This document shows, one piece after another, positions 30,576 through 43,434 of a DNA stretch of 64,000 bases. The notes under the pieces were generated by a model. That model was not told the origin of the DNA. It saw only the letters and a program-made list of their open reading frames with translations, and did not search any database. The stretch comes from Neckera pumila (Eukaryota; Streptophyta; Bryopsida; Hypnales; Neckeraceae): NCBI GenBank assembly GCA_963969595.1, contig OZ018411.1, forward strand, positions 28,593,445 through 28,657,444, written 5' to 3'. The translations under genes and the position numbers were made by a program. Within the stretch, counting starts at the first letter, position 1. Each line of letters opens with the position of its first letter.

Positions 30576-32221
30576 CCGCTAACTATCTTGCAAAAGCTGT
30601 TTGTCAATTCACAATTGTCAAGTTTGAGAGAAGCCATTTGCAAATAGAATTAAGACATTTTGACAAAAAAATGAATTTTCCAAGTTTTTCGTAAATTGTT
30701 GGGACTAAATTGGTAAAGCATTGGTAGACCCTCTCAAACCACATGACAATGTGCTCCCTCTCCTAGTGAAATGTCATGATACTAAAGGGTGCTAAGATTG
30801 TGATAATGGGTGGATGATTGATGCAAATGGGAGGGTCTTGTGGATGTCACAATTGGGTGACAGATGGTATTGGGTTGTTCAAAGTGGTCATGCCAACTTG
30901 CCTTCCAACCTACGGATGAGAATTGCACTGGTCAATATAAAAACCAAAGTTTGTGAAAAAATGCAATAAATTGTAAATAACCTAGGGCAAACAAGGGCGT
31001 GAGTTGCAATGCCATTCATAATGTCTTTATAAAGGTTGTGAGTTGAATTGCCATTCATAGCCAGTTTAGTTTGAAATTGTAAGGTAGAGCCATCTATAAC
31101 CGCAACTCAACAATGACTGCAAAATGACCGTTTTGCAGTCATTGTGGACAAGGAATGACTACTACAGTCATTATGGACAAGTCATTTATACCCTCATTTT
31201 TTGGTGCACCGTTTTATCTTGCAGCAATTGCGATCTCCTAGTTATGGCAATTTTTGAATTGTAAGAAAACTTTTGAGAGCAATTGTATGTATGTTTCATT
31301 GCCTTTCAATGATACAAATTTGTAATACAACAACTATGAGTTTTTTTCATTATCAAAAATGTATTCAACTATTAAGGTTATTGATTCATTCATACAATAC
31401 CTTAGATTGTATTAAAATGCAAGCTTGAGTTGGTCTCCTTTACAATTTGAATTTCAATTCTTTTAAATTTGTACAAGTAAATAATGGATACCAAAAATTC
31501 TATAGGTTTGACACATGGTACTTATAATAGAAACAATTGGAATAAAATGTGACAAATTTGGTATAGACCAAGGTTGTACTGTTTACTTTTGAATTTCATT
31601 TCATATCATTTCATCTACATAAAAAATGGATAAATAAAAATCCATCAAAAGAATAATAAACTTATATCCCATCAAAGCAAATTATTTCGAAAACCTGGCA
31701 GTTGTAGGAAATAAAAAAGTATCATTTATAAGTAATTTAAATCCAATTTGAAGATATAAATATGTTTTATAGTTATTTTTATTTACGTAAATGCTTTATA
31801 TCCTACAATGAGTCTAAGAGTCAAAAGACCATTGTAGAGTTCATTTCAACTTCACCATCCCTTATATAACAAAGTTAAATTGCACAAAAATGGTATATAT
31901 TGGATTAGAGGCATAATGACAATGAAGAATTTCACTTCATGTTGTTCTCAAGGGAAATGTGCAACCAACAGGTAAAAAAGCCAACAACTACGATAACATA
32001 ACCTCCAAATGACTTTTCTGATGTTACAAGATGGCTTGCTAACTATCGTAGTAGTAGGGCAAGATTGGCATATTGATGCTAAATAATGAATTGAAGTTAC
32101 CAAAATAGATTCAGCACTTTTCAATTTCATTTAAAAAAATTCAACAATATATTCAAAATATCTTAAAGTATTCAACAATCAATCTTTGAAGGCCACTTGA
32201 TTTGCTATTTGTAAAGATTAG
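30576..32221. other. AT-rich intergenic sequence
   Basis: No gene. A palindromic patch at 31108-31180 (AATGACTGCAAAATGACCGT / TTTGCAGTCATTGTGGACAA) has a diverged relative near 46455-46560, probably an old MITE. Confidence 0.3.
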
Positions 32222-32240
32222 AAGACAAGCTTTTTACACA

Positions 32241-32352
32241 AGTGAGGTGGTAGGAGGTAAAACAACCCATATAAGATTGTGTAAATTAGGCTTGGTAGGA
32301 GGTAAAACAACCTATGTGGGATTATGTAAATTAAGATTGGTAGGAGGTCAAC
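32241..32352. repeat. 45-bp tandem repeat, about 2.5 units
   Basis: GGTAGGAGGTAAAACAACC recurs at about 32250 and 32295 and in part at 32339. The motif with its flank (AAGCTTTTTAC...GGTGGTAGGAGGT) also appears, in both orientations, at 57668-57770. Confidence 0.75.
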
Positions 32353-32471
32353 TAATCATAGTTAAGTCAAATATAAAAATTGTGTTAAAAGTAGAATTTT
32401 AGACCTCATTAAGACAATGTAAAATAACTTTTCACAAAAAACTTTGAACTAAGTGAATGTAAGAAATTAAA

Positions 32472-33534
32472 TTAATCCCTAAAGGTCAAAGACTATATTT
32501 TCACCAAAAATGCTCCAAAATTGCTATTTCTAGTACAAGTCCAAATTTTAGAAAAAAAACATTTTTGGACACGTATAATCATAGGATCTTGCAGTAAGCT
32601 TGTTTGAGAATATGTAGAATTTTTTTGACCCCTAAAGTTCCATGACTATGTTTTCACCAAAAATGCTTGAAAATTACCATTTTTAGTACAAGTACTAAAT
32701 TTTGAAATTTTGTATTTTTGAACATATAACCGTAGAATCTTGTAGTATGCTGGCTTGAGAATATGTGGTAAAAATTTTCAGAAATTTCCACCATGTGGCT
32801 TGCAAGATAAAAATACTCAAATTCATTGAAATCATTTTTTGACCCTGCAAAAAATAGGGTAGCTGCACTTCACAAGCTTACTTTTCTATGAAAAAATGTC
32901 CAAAATGGTGGTACTTCTTTGGACATTTTTCTAAACAAGTTGGGTCCATGCGTTGAAAATTTTCATATTATTTGGAATTGTACAATATATAAGAAAAAAA
33001 TAGTAACTAAAAAGAAATAGAGAATGATTCAAAATTCAAAATTGTTAAGAATTTATATGTGGAATTGAAAAATGCCAAACCCATTGCTTGACATGTTATA
33101 ATAAACATTCTACGTCCTATGATTTTATTTCTTTCCAAAAATATTGAAAATTGAATTAAGTAAACAACTTCAAAGTTTATTTTAGAATAGAGAATCCATA
33201 ACTGTCTACAATCTAAAACTCCTCATAACTTTCATCTCACTGATAAAAATGGAATGATTAAAAGCTTTGCACATTTATATAAATCTATAAAACTAATTTC
33301 AAATCTTTATTTCTAGAGAAAATGATTTTTTTCATTTGTCCAGACTGCATTTACAAAAAAAAGTAACATATTAGGCCATAACTTTTGACTCATGAAATTT
33401 AGTGCATGTGAAAGATATTCCTCATCCACACCTTTTATTAAAATTTCAGCCTAAAATATGCAAATCCTCATTCACACTAGTTTGTCTAAAATTTCTATGT
33501 GTCCAGAAAATGCATGCTGGTCCTTTAGCGTAAA
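32472..33534 (+). mobile_element. TTAA-family MITE, copy 5, with a duplicated left end
   Basis: The left flank TTAA and TTAATCCCTAAAGGTCAAAG are clear; the right end GGTCCTTTAGCGTAAAA is decayed. The first 155 bp is repeated directly after itself (second start CCCCTAAAGTTCCATGACTATG at about 32629). Most similar to copy 7 (58954-59930), forming a subfamily distinct from copies 2, 4 and 6. Confidence 0.7.
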
Positions 33535-33879
33535 AGTTGGCTTGATTTACCAACTTTTCTTAGTTCAAAGTTTTTTCAAAAAAATTATTTTAATATGCCA
33601 AAATGAATTCTAAAATTCTACTTTGCATGCAATTTGTACGTTTTGATAATGAACAATTACACACTCACCTTCAAATTATCCCATACCCTTTAAAGATGTA
33701 TGACGAACAATGGATTTCATTATAAAAACGACTTCTTTTTTCTTTATTCTCACTAAATTTCAATGAAGTAATTCCTTCACCTTGCCATCAAAAAATTTCT
33801 TAATGGTTGATGTCATTGGTCATAATTTTGGCCTTTTGGCTAACATTGGACATATTCTTTTTTTACAACCACTTGGTCA

Positions 33880-34812
33880 TTAACCCCTAAAGGCCCAAGT
33901 GTCCGTTCAGAGGACAAGTGGGATTTCGGGCAGGTACCTACGGGCTGAAATTTTGTCCTGATTTTTTGAAACTTTTTTAGAAGACAGACAAACTGATAAG
34001 CTTTGTGGGAGTATAATTTTTTTTTTCAATCGGTGCTCGGGGAAAAAAGTTATGCCCAAATAAGCTCAAAACAGGGGAGAGCGTGCAGCAAAAAAATTTT
34101 GCAAAAAATAATTTATTTTTTTTTTGAATTTTTTTTCCCATAGATTATATTTTTGTCTATCTGGAAAGCTTTGATTCATTTCATTTGGATTTGTTATGAG
34201 AAAGTTATAGACATTCTTGTTTTTCGGGCAGTTAGAGCATCTTTTTGAAAAAAATAACTTGTAGGACTCATTTTTTAATGCAATTTTTCAAATTTTTCAA
34301 TTTTTTTTTTTTTGGCATGGTTTAGTTTACTTTCTAGAACAATCTCACCATTGGGATTAGTGCATTTTAATTCTGTCTAAAATATATGAATATTTTAGAT
34401 TTTCCTTCTATCTCGTACGTAATTCTACTCAACAATTTTTTTAATAATGAAAGTTAAGTTTTTTTGAATTTTTTTTTTTCCTAGACTCTCAACTCAATTC
34501 TCCACTATAAAGATTTAAAGCTCAAAACGCTATAGTGCAAAACTTTTAAGTTAAAAATGTTTGAAGTCAAAAAATCTGGTCCCGCAATGTGCTGAAAATC
34601 TTGTTTTTTCCACTTTAAATGCAGATATCTTGCAATCTGTGCGGTCAAAAACTCTGAAATTTTTTCCACACATTCTCATACTAGTTAGCTGTAAGATCCT
34701 AAGGTTAGATGTGCAAAAAAAACATTTTTAATTTTTTTTCACTCTTTGCTAAAAAAATGGCAGTTTTGGGTGTTTTTTGGCAGAAAAAAGGCCTTGGGCC
34801 TTTAGGGGTTAA
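33880..34812 (-). mobile_element. TTAA-flanked piggyBac-like MITE, copy 6
   Basis: TTAA at 33880-33883 and 34809-34812. Ends TTAACCCCTAAAGGCCCAAG and GGGCCTTTAGGGGTTAA. 933 bp, full length, collinear with copy 2 minus its insert and the reverse of copy 4. No coding capacity. Confidence 0.85.
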
Positions 34813-34840
34813 ATTTTTACTGAATTCAATAATTTCTCTC

Positions 34841-35100
34841 ATTCATTTTATTCATTTTATTCATTTTATTCATTTTATTCATTTTATTCATTTTATTCAT
34901 TTTATTCATTTTATTCATTTTATTCATTTTATTCATTTTATTCATTTTATTCATTTTATTCATTTTATTCATTTTATTCATTTTATTCATTTTATTCATT
35001 TTATTCATTTTATTCATTTTATTCATTTTATTCATTTTATTCATTTTATTCATTTTATTCATTTTATTCGTTTTATTCATTTTATTCATTTTATTCATTT
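34841..35100. repeat. 9-bp minisatellite (TTCATTTTA)n, about 29 units
   Basis: 260 bp of nearly perfect 9-mers with a single variant unit (TTCGTTTTA near 35066). It lies 28 bp beyond the TTAA end of copy 6. Because the period is a multiple of three it stays open in frames on both strands, giving IHF or MNK tripeptide repeats that should not be read as proteins. Confidence 0.95.
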
Positions 35101-35772
35101 TTTGACTTTCTTTTAAATAATTATTTTTTGCCAACCCTGCTCTGCTAGTACAATAGTTTAGTTGCATAGATGTAGTCAAACCCTTAACGTAACTACACTT
35201 GATTGTGAACTATCGCCAAATGTGACCCCCACAAATTCTTGCCAAAAATGTAGAACTTGTAGATATGAGAGCCTATGATCAATTTTGAATACACCTATAA
35301 TCAACACTTTATAGCTTTTGACTTTATTCATCTGACATCCAAAAAATACATACTTAAAGAATCTAGAATCCACTTTCAACTGCCAACAAGAACCAACAAA
35401 AAATAAGACACTTTAACAATAGGAAGCATAATCAAACGCATATTTGGACAAATATAAGAGACATTACCGTATGTGGTTAACCTTGAATGCATGTGCAAGC
35501 CAGAAAGTGATTGATGAAAATGACTACTAGAGAAACTATGGAAACAAAGAATGAACCTATTCATCTAAGAATTTGATAATTTTGGCTAACTATCTCAATG
35601 ATAGGCCTCGTTCCCACAAGCTTAAGACACATGTGTCTTAGCCCCAACACCCAAATGGATACCTTTTTAGAACACTATAGAAATGAAATATACACTATTG
35701 ATTCAAATCATTTTTGACAAAGTACCTTCAATTGGTGACAGATCTCATCCTTTCAAGGTTAAAGTGATTGTT
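35101..35772. other. Intergenic, no gene seen
   Basis: No coding signal. A GGCCTCGTTCCCACAAGCTT patch at 35606 could be the end of another small MITE. CTTTCAAGGTTAA at 35752-35764 looks like a solitary terminus of the short TTAA family. Confidence 0.3.
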
Positions 35773-35934
35773 TTAACCCTTGAAGGACCTTGAGGCCGGA
35801 AAGTGAGACCAAAATGTGATTGATGAATGACTTCATTGGTCATTGTAGAAACCTTTTGGTCGAATAATTGGAGCAATTTGTTGACTACCTTGGTGTCAAG
35901 GGGGGCCTCGTCGTTTCAGGGCTTCAAGGTTTAA
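35773..35934. mobile_element. Short TTAA-flanked MITE
   Basis: TTAACCCTTGAAGGACCTTG at the left and GGCTTCAAGGTTTAA at the right, with TTAA at both flanks. 162 bp. Same group as 30302-30483. Confidence 0.65.
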
Positions 35935-36149
35935 ACATCTCTCTTTGGCTGTGACGACAAGCATGGGAGGGATGACGATAATATTGTGACTTCTCCGAAA
36001 AGGTCTTTGGATCCGTGCATGTGCATGTCTGCAATGTGGTGAAATACTCCAGTTGCTTTGCTTCCAAATGCAATACGACCTCCACCAAGGACATCTTTTC
36101 TAATAACGCAAAAAAGGACACCCGAACATGGTCCCAAGCGCACATGCTA

Positions 36150-39100
36150 ATGCTGGTAAGGTTGCCAGGGTCCTAATGTCTTCTGGACCCATGTTCACTC
36201 CACTATGGAAAAAGCTAAGATACTCCAGACTCCTGGAGCTTCTGAAATCTGGCAACCTCGTCAAACTGTAACACCTTCAAACATATAGGCCTATCAATGC
36301 AGGCAAGGTTCCCACCTTCTCTAAGCTTGTCAGCTCATGGCAATTGGTAAGGTTGATAAACTCCAATTTGTCAAAACCATTGAGAACAGGTAACTCCGAC
36401 AACAATGTATTAGAGCAACGCAACTCCTTGAGATGTGTAAGGTGTTCCAAGCTTGGTAACCTCCTGATTGGGGTTTCGATAATCTCCAAAACTTCCAAGT
36501 TTAAGAGGTTGTGAAGATCTGGTAATTCAAGTTCGCCTACCAAACTACAACAGTCGTGTAGGTTGAAGAGTTGTATTGTCATCAAGTCACCCAACTCAGG
36601 CAACTGTAATAGATTAGGGACATTTCTTATTGTCAGACTTTTTAACCTTGTCAACGAGCGCATGCCATGTAAGTCTTTAACCTCTGGTAAACACTTGAGG
36701 ATGAGTTCTTCCAAGGCAATGAAGCTGTCAAACCACGGCATCAGCTTAGGCTTGATATTTCCCATACTTAGCTGTTGTAAATGCCTCAGCAAGTGTAAAT
36801 TAGGCAACTCGTCAAAACCGGACACCATAAGTTCCTGCACTTGCATGGAGGCATTCAACCCTAGCAGCTTGTTGAAATTGCTCCACTATATATTCAACTG
36901 TCATAGCTTTGTAAGCTTGTGCAAATCAAGAATCTGCCTGAACTTGAAACAATCTTGAACATCAAGTTGTTGTAATGAAACCACATCGTCCAAACCAGGA
37001 CATTGGCTTAACAAACCACAATCAAACAACAAGAGCTCCTGCAGGGAAGTCATTTGTGAGCTCAATCCAACCACCTCTTTTGCATTCTTGCATCCGTAAA
37101 GGAGAATATTTTTCAACGATGTCAACTTGCTCAAATCTGGAAATGATATAAGGCACAGGCATTGAAACACAAGCTCCTGTAATTGAATGCATTTGTCAAG
37201 ATTCGGTGGTTCTAAAGGTTCTGAGTGCCAGTTACAATGAAAGCAGTTCGTATCTAATCGCAAAACCTCAAGCCTTGTCAACTGACCAATTTCCTGAAAA
37301 CATGGTGCAAAATGAATGTTGCACATGTCAAGCCATGCAAGATTCTTCAGCTCTCCAAGTCCAGTGAGTTGGCCTTTTCTTTTATATCGTTTATAGCCTT
37401 TGTAACCTTACCTCAGCTCCATGCTTTTGAGGCATTGTAAGCCTCACAAATCCAACACTTCATTCCTTCCAATGTGAAGCTGAAGTACCACAACATTGGA
37501 GAACCGTTGCCGCTTCATTCCTTCCATAGTTCCCATCCATCGGATTGACTTGTCATATTCATTACCGTCATACTTCACGGAGATTCTCTCTACATTGGAC
37601 CAACAGTTTCCGGATGGTCTCCTCGCTAGGTCAACAGGATACACGGCTTTTTTGTCATACCACTACCAACGTCTGGCATCTAAAGCACCCCTCTTTACCT
37701 CGAATTTGGCAAAGTCAAGATACAAGTCGTGAATGCAAGAATCACTTGTACTATTTTTTGTCACACCTTGCATGCTGATTTGTTTTTTAGACATAACTTT
37801 TGCGTGTCAAATTCAAATGACTTAAGATTTATAGGGAAGGTGCTCATGACCACTATACACCTTGCCTAATTTTTTGGCAATTTTCAAAAATGTTTTACTA
37901 AATAAAAACAACCCCCGATTTTATGTCACAAATTCCAATTTGGAGGTTTTTAGTACTATTTTGTACCCAAAAAATTGAATTTGGAGCTGAAATTTGGATG
38001 AGATGGTCTTCTAGTAGACTTCTAGCTTTCCAAGAGAGGGCTTTTAAAAAAGTTAATTTTGTGTAGTATAGAAGTCTACAAAGTGAGCTTCATTCTGCTT
38101 GCATTTTGAAACACATAGAACAGTATTTTGGTGGGTTTTTTGGTGAATGACCATCTCCATAGAGCTGTTGCAAATGGACAATTTCGATTTAATTTATTTA
38201 ATTATTTTACTATTTTTAACTAATTAAAGCATCAAAATGTCTATTTTCTTGAAATTTGGCACTTTCTAGTTCTCCCACTTAGAGAATTTTTCTATGCTTT
38301 TCCTTCCCAGGGTTTCTTCATCTTAAAGATATATACATTGGCCATATTTTTTAAAAATATTAAAAATTATTTTCTATGCTTAAAGTACTCCCAAAGAACA
38401 GCATCAAATAGTGGAAACCCAACAAAATCGGCAGGTGTTTCTTGCATTCACCCAACAATGACACCATTGAAACCATCACCAATATCTTCAATCAATGATT
38501 TGGCCTTCATAGCTTATAATTGCAATTAGCATACAACACAATAACTTATTGTGAAGGATAAAATACAAAATTAACCAAATGATCAAGAAATTTGGTAATA
38601 ATTTATTATGGAGAAATTATCAATCAAGAATGGTCTTTACTATCTCAACCTTGGATCCTAGTTACACCAACTTCTTTCAAAGAAACGCATATAAAGGTAG
38701 CACAAATTTGGTTAAAAAATTGAATATCAAGAAAGTTAATATATAGTTACAATGGATTCAACCAAGATCTAGTTGCATTAAATTGCAAAAGACAAATGAT
38801 TCAAACAATCAATATTCAAAATTCTTACTTGATCCTTAATGAACCTCACTTCCAACAAGCCATGCACAATACTTAACCATTTATAAATATCAAGGCGGAA
38901 GATACAATTCTTAGTTGGATCCTTAGTTACAAATCCGTCAACACTGAAGACATTAAATTTCCTTTGAGATGGATGGAATAGAACTGCATCTATGAATAAA
39001 AGTTGATCCTCTTTACATAATGAGTCATAACCTTTTCAAAGGATGTTGAATATTGGATGCTCCTTCTCTCGAAAGTAGTTAAATTTGTCATCTTTAAATA

Positions 39101-41255
39101 TGTTCTCCACCCAAAGGCTTGGATCACATCCAAGGCTTCCCAATTGAGCACCCAAAACTTTGAGTGCTAAAAGAAGAAAATGCTCCTCTATACTGGCACC
39201 TTTGCGAAACCAACATTGCTTAATGCAATATTGGACTTTGGGCTCATCACCTTCACTTATGAATAGAAGATGAGGTGTCGCACTATGAAGAAATAGTTGC
39301 TTTGCATCTTCCTCTTCCAAGTCCGGCATCTCAAGACAATCACTTTTGTCAATGTTTAAGTGATTAAGTATGTCAATAGAACAAGCCTTCACCATCACAA
39401 TGCTACCATGATGATAACCTATCCTAAGATAATCCTTGGCTTGCTCTAGTGACTCTTGCCACACAATATCCGGAGTTAAGAGTACTCGTTGTTGACGTAT
39501 ACGTCGTCTGAGAAGGTCCATAGTCTACAATTGCACATTTCAAGATTCATAAGTGGCATTCATTTCCTTAAATAATGCAGAGCTTTGATACTTTAGATTG
39601 ACTACTTTGAATTCCAAATTACTTTTCTAAGATTGATGCTTTCTTTGACATCAAGATATTGGAATCTAAATACATCAACACACCTAATTAGCATCATGTT
39701 CAACATAGGTGGAATATGCTCAACTAACCATATCTTTGTCCTTAGACATCAGACTATCATGGTTTATATCACTCAATCTTTGCAACACTTCCTTGTGCAA
39801 CTCAACTGCTTCACTAGCTTCCCAATTCTGCATGGCATACTCTCCCTTGGAACTTCATTTGCAACTCGTCACAAAGTACTTTACAAAATGTGGTCTTTCC
39901 AATTCCTCCCATACCATAAATACTTACTACACGAACACCATAAAATGGCAATGGTTTTGTACTGACGACCTTTTTTTATTATAGCCTACATTCAAGCAAA
40001 AACAATGTCAATCAGCTTATTAGATCCAAGCAACTACTTCTTGTTGCATTGTCAACCCTACACTAATTTTTTACAATTATTGTGGGAATATTAGAGATAA
40101 ACTATGTTTTGTATCTTAATGTAACTTCTTACTTGTAAGGAGTTCATTAATGTGAAGGGCTAAATCATAAATGATTTTATTTTGATCCATTTAGTTTTGT
40201 ATAAGTTATAAAGGATACTTTCAATTCAAACATACATTGTAGCTAAAAGCAGAAAAACTTATTAGAATGACTTTGGCCATAGTAATTTGTATGGAAAAAT
40301 TTAGTGAAAATATGTGCTGTTATAGTCCAACAGTCCACCCAAAATTGTTGGAATTAGCCACTAATAACTAGGCCAACTGAAATTGGATAGCCTCCCTTAT
40401 TGCAATTGGACATGATTTCTTGTATCCCATTATGACTATGCAATCCTACACAATTGGATCCATGGTTGGCATAGGCCAGGGAAATGACAACAATAAGTCC
40501 TGCAATTGAACTATTGGTCTCCTTGTGAGTCATTCCCTAGTCTAACAAACCATGTTTCTACTAGCAATAGCAAGCATCCATTGCATTGTCATAACTTCTA
40601 GTGTATTTACAAAGATTTTTCACCTTGAATATACGTCTTCTCCCTTGGACATGGGTGGCACTCCATGAACTCTCTGGTGGAATTAGGCAACAAATAGTGC
40701 TCACAATTTGCTCTCTCAATGCAACTTCACCCAAGGATTCCATATACTCAACTCCATTGGAAGGACCCAACACCTTCAATGCATCTTCCCACTTGCCCAC
40801 ATCAATCCTATCTTCATTTTTGGCCCAACCTCTCCACACAGATAGCCAATGTCGACGTCTTGTTGCATTCCTTATACATTCATTACGTGAGAGTCCCAAA
40901 TACACGGGGAGATTGGCAAGCGTTCCAGGATTTTTTTTTTGAGATTGCACAAATGCCTCCAATTCTAGCATGGGCCACTTTGTCCGGGTGAAAAAATCTT
41001 CGGATAATACCAATATTGCAACCCGACATTGTTGAGCAGCTTGAATATAAGTTCAGGAAATTTTTGGCCCTTTGGTAAACTATCCGGCCGTTTGTCAAAG
41101 AAAGGCGAGTACTCCCACCTTTCCAAATCGACACACAATTGCTCTGTAAAGTTCTTCTGAACTCCACTGTGACTTAGAAATATTTTATGTTTTGGTTCCA
41201 ATTCCGGTTCCCTGACAACCAACAATTCATAAATGCCAACAAAGAAGAACCACAA
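36150..41255 (-). pseudogene. TIR-NBS-LRR disease-resistance gene, decayed
   Basis: Read leftward from 41255. A TIR domain (KHKIFLSHSG... at about 41190, then AAQQCRVAILVLSEDFFTR) ends at a donor near 40624. The P-loop VSIYGMGGIGKTTF lies at about 39890-39930. The ARC region 39521-38840 has a degenerate kinase-2 (VLLTPDIVWQ), then CLEMPDLEEEDAKQLF and YDSLCKEDQLLFIDAVLFHP. A further piece at 38520-38384 reads SLIEDIGDGFNGVIVG. The linker 37740-37444 has HDLYLDFAKFEV and LARRPSGNCW. LRRs run from 37375 to 36150 (LTRLEVLRL, LTSLKNILLYGC, LKELRCSNTLL). Such proteins are cytoplasmic immune receptors. Lesions are many: a 1-bp deletion in the TIR near 41043, a frameshift soon after the P-loop, and stops at about 39036, in IVG*MQ, in RRW*WYD, in LDL*GL, in ELR*GY, at 36901-36903 and 36886-36888, and at 36277. 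A coding-like tail may continue to about 35931. Confidence 0.85.
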
Positions 41256-42156
41256 GTCTGAAGGAACAAGAGTGTAGTGGATCAGCTGTGCAAACCCGGT
41301 GATCTATTAGGTATGGAAGGCTACAAAGTCCAATCCAAGTTCTGGAGGACCCTAGTGAATTTATAAAAATTTAATCATTAATGAGATTGAGGATAATATA
41401 CCCTTTTTCAAAAAAATTACTAGACCCTAAAGCAGACCATTCCATGCATGTCTCAAACCCTCCTTGCTCCGGGCCTTAGGATTTGGCATTCCAACTTGAA
41501 AGAACACCCTAAAGTCAGGAGGAGATCTTCACTTTCAGGGTTTTCATGAGAGCATCAAGCATGGAGGAAGAAACCCTATCGAGCCAGGAGGAGATCTTCG
41601 CCGGATTCTCTTCGTTTCTTCCTCCAGGTCCTCTATAGTACAAACTAGCCATTTTGAGAAACCTCATACATCATGTGTTCACTGATGAGCATCTCACCAG
41701 TGATTGTCACCGTCGTTGGAAGGCCCTGCTGCTTCACCATCCAAGAATTGGAGTAGCTGCAGTGATACAGCATAGATGATACAGCATACTAAAATTTGGT
41801 GGTCCATCGAATTTTCTCTTTCATATTTCAATCTAAACAACATGCTGCAAAAGACGACACAAATTGTTATTCATCATGCACACAAAAAGGATTCCTTAAA
41901 GCCAGTCATTAGGTGGTTTCACCTTAGAGTTTAAAATCACAAATCCCGAAGCATGAAAACGCACCTCAGAGTGATCCTCCTCTTGTTCACAACCCCTTGT
42001 CATATAAATCTTTCCTGTTCATCACTCCCATCTGCAACTAGATCTGATCAACACAAGTTCGTCTTAAGAACTCTCTCAGCCTCGTGCTAAATTCTACGCA
42101 AGCAGATACCAGCATTAAGAACAAGAGAATACAAGTTAATTCAAACTCAAGACAGT
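41256..42156. other. Intergenic, no gene seen
   Basis: Presumed upstream region of the dead TIR-NBS-LRR gene. It carries two related AGGAGGAGATCTTC blocks near 41517 and 41587. No coding signal recognised. Confidence 0.3.
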
Positions 42157-42383
42157 GCTTCCCCGAACGTGGCTGCGGCCGTGAACGGCGTCGCCCTCTG
42201 CGGGACCTTCTGCGGGCAGCTCTACTTCGGCTGGCTGTACGACCGCCTGGGCCGCAAGCGCGTCTACGACTACACGCTCGTGCTCATGATCCTGACCTTC
42301 ATCGCCTCGGGGCTCTCGTTCGGAAGCTCCGCTGAAGGCGTTGTGACAAGATCTGCTTCTTGGGGTTTTGGCTAAGGTTCGGT
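42157..42383 (+). pseudogene. PHT1-type phosphate transporter fragment
   Basis: A strikingly GC-rich island encodes [20 protein letters not shown], then [19 protein letters not shown] and [20 protein letters not shown]. This corresponds to transmembrane helices 2-3 of plant PHT1 H+/phosphate symporters of the major facilitator superfamily, including the D-x-x-G-R-K/R loop signature (DRLGRKR). A one-base shift near 42348 moves the frame to [11 protein letters not shown], the equivalent of the family's CFFRFWLGFG, after which similarity ends. Only about 75 of more than 500 residues are present, with no other exons nearby, so this is a captured or left-behind piece of an active gene elsewhere. 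Confidence 0.85.
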
Positions 42384-42470
42384 CGCGTTCGTAGTTGTTA
42401 ACGAGCCTCTTTCGCGGACAGGTCTCCCAGCCGGGAAGCTAGGCCAAAAGTTAGTCGCCACTTCCATAAC

Positions 42471-42510
42471 ATTGAGTACTAATGAGTAGCATTGAGTACT
42501 AATGAGTAGC
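42471..42510. repeat. 20-bp perfect tandem duplication
   Basis: ATTGAGTACTAATGAGTAGC twice in succession. Confidence 0.95.
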
Positions 42511-43434
42511 CTTCATGCCCACTGCCTTCTCTTGCTCATCACATCGAGCCTCCACATGTCCACTTACTGTAGCTACTGATGAAGTACTGTATTGTAGAAC
42601 CAAGGTAATGACAGTGCATGCTGCGGATTATTATGTCCTTTGTTGTCAGTTTTTGGACTGCATGCAACAGAAATTTGGCACGTGCATTTCCACTTGTGGA
42701 ATGTGACGGGACTATATAAATTTCAGTACCAGAAATGTTTGCACGAAATCCCATTAATTGAGGGGGGAAACGCCGGATCGAAGTCTTTTCACTTGAGAAA
42801 GCCGAATACTTGGAAATACCTGAGAGAATTTAAACAACATATTTATATCAATTTGATAAGTGCAGTTAACACTCGTTGATACAGTGTAATAAAAATTCAA
42901 TATTTACTTTGTTATCACAACAATACGTGTGTAATTTTGCGCACGTAGAATCTCATTGCTAAGACATTCGATACAAATCTAGCAATTACAATGGAATTGA
43001 TAATTTCGAATAGACCTCTCATGTATACCAACAAGTTTTTATACTTAAAATCTTTAATAACGAAATTATAATTTTCAATCCATTCCCCTGTACTTTACCG
43101 GCATAACATAATCCTTTACGTTCGTATGTTGCGCATGATGTCTAAAAACACTGGTAGATCCCCCCCTAAAAGCCCGTCTCCATCCGGATTCACAATAGTT
43201 CAGTAACTGCAAAAATTCCACAAATCCAGGAATCCAGAATTGTAATAATACCACAAGTATTATAAATCAATTTTTACAATTGTAGAATGCTTTCAAGCTC
43301 TTCAACTCTACTGCTTGGGCGTAACGTTGTCCCGATTTGCAAGTCCAACAATTGGAACAGTTACACTATACGTATATCCAATTTTACAAACAGTAAAAAT
43401 AGTGGAACGCTTTCAAAGTTCAAACTATTGATCT
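42511..43434. other. 3' flank of the LEA gene, no other gene seen
   Basis: No coding signal. Two related blocks (ACAATTGTAGAATGCTTTCAAGCTCTTCAA... near 43275 and CAGTAAAAATAGTGGAACGCTTTCAAAGTTCAAA near 43390) suggest a duplicated 3' segment of the LEA gene, each followed by a CTGCTTGGGCGTAACG or CTTCTTGGGCGCAACG match to the terminal codons. Confidence 0.4.

Noticed and set aside
34709..35179. Long frames of repeated FIH (plus strand) and NKM (minus strand) tripeptides
   Set aside because: Both come from the 9-bp minisatellite, whose period is a multiple of three. No start context or other coding signal.
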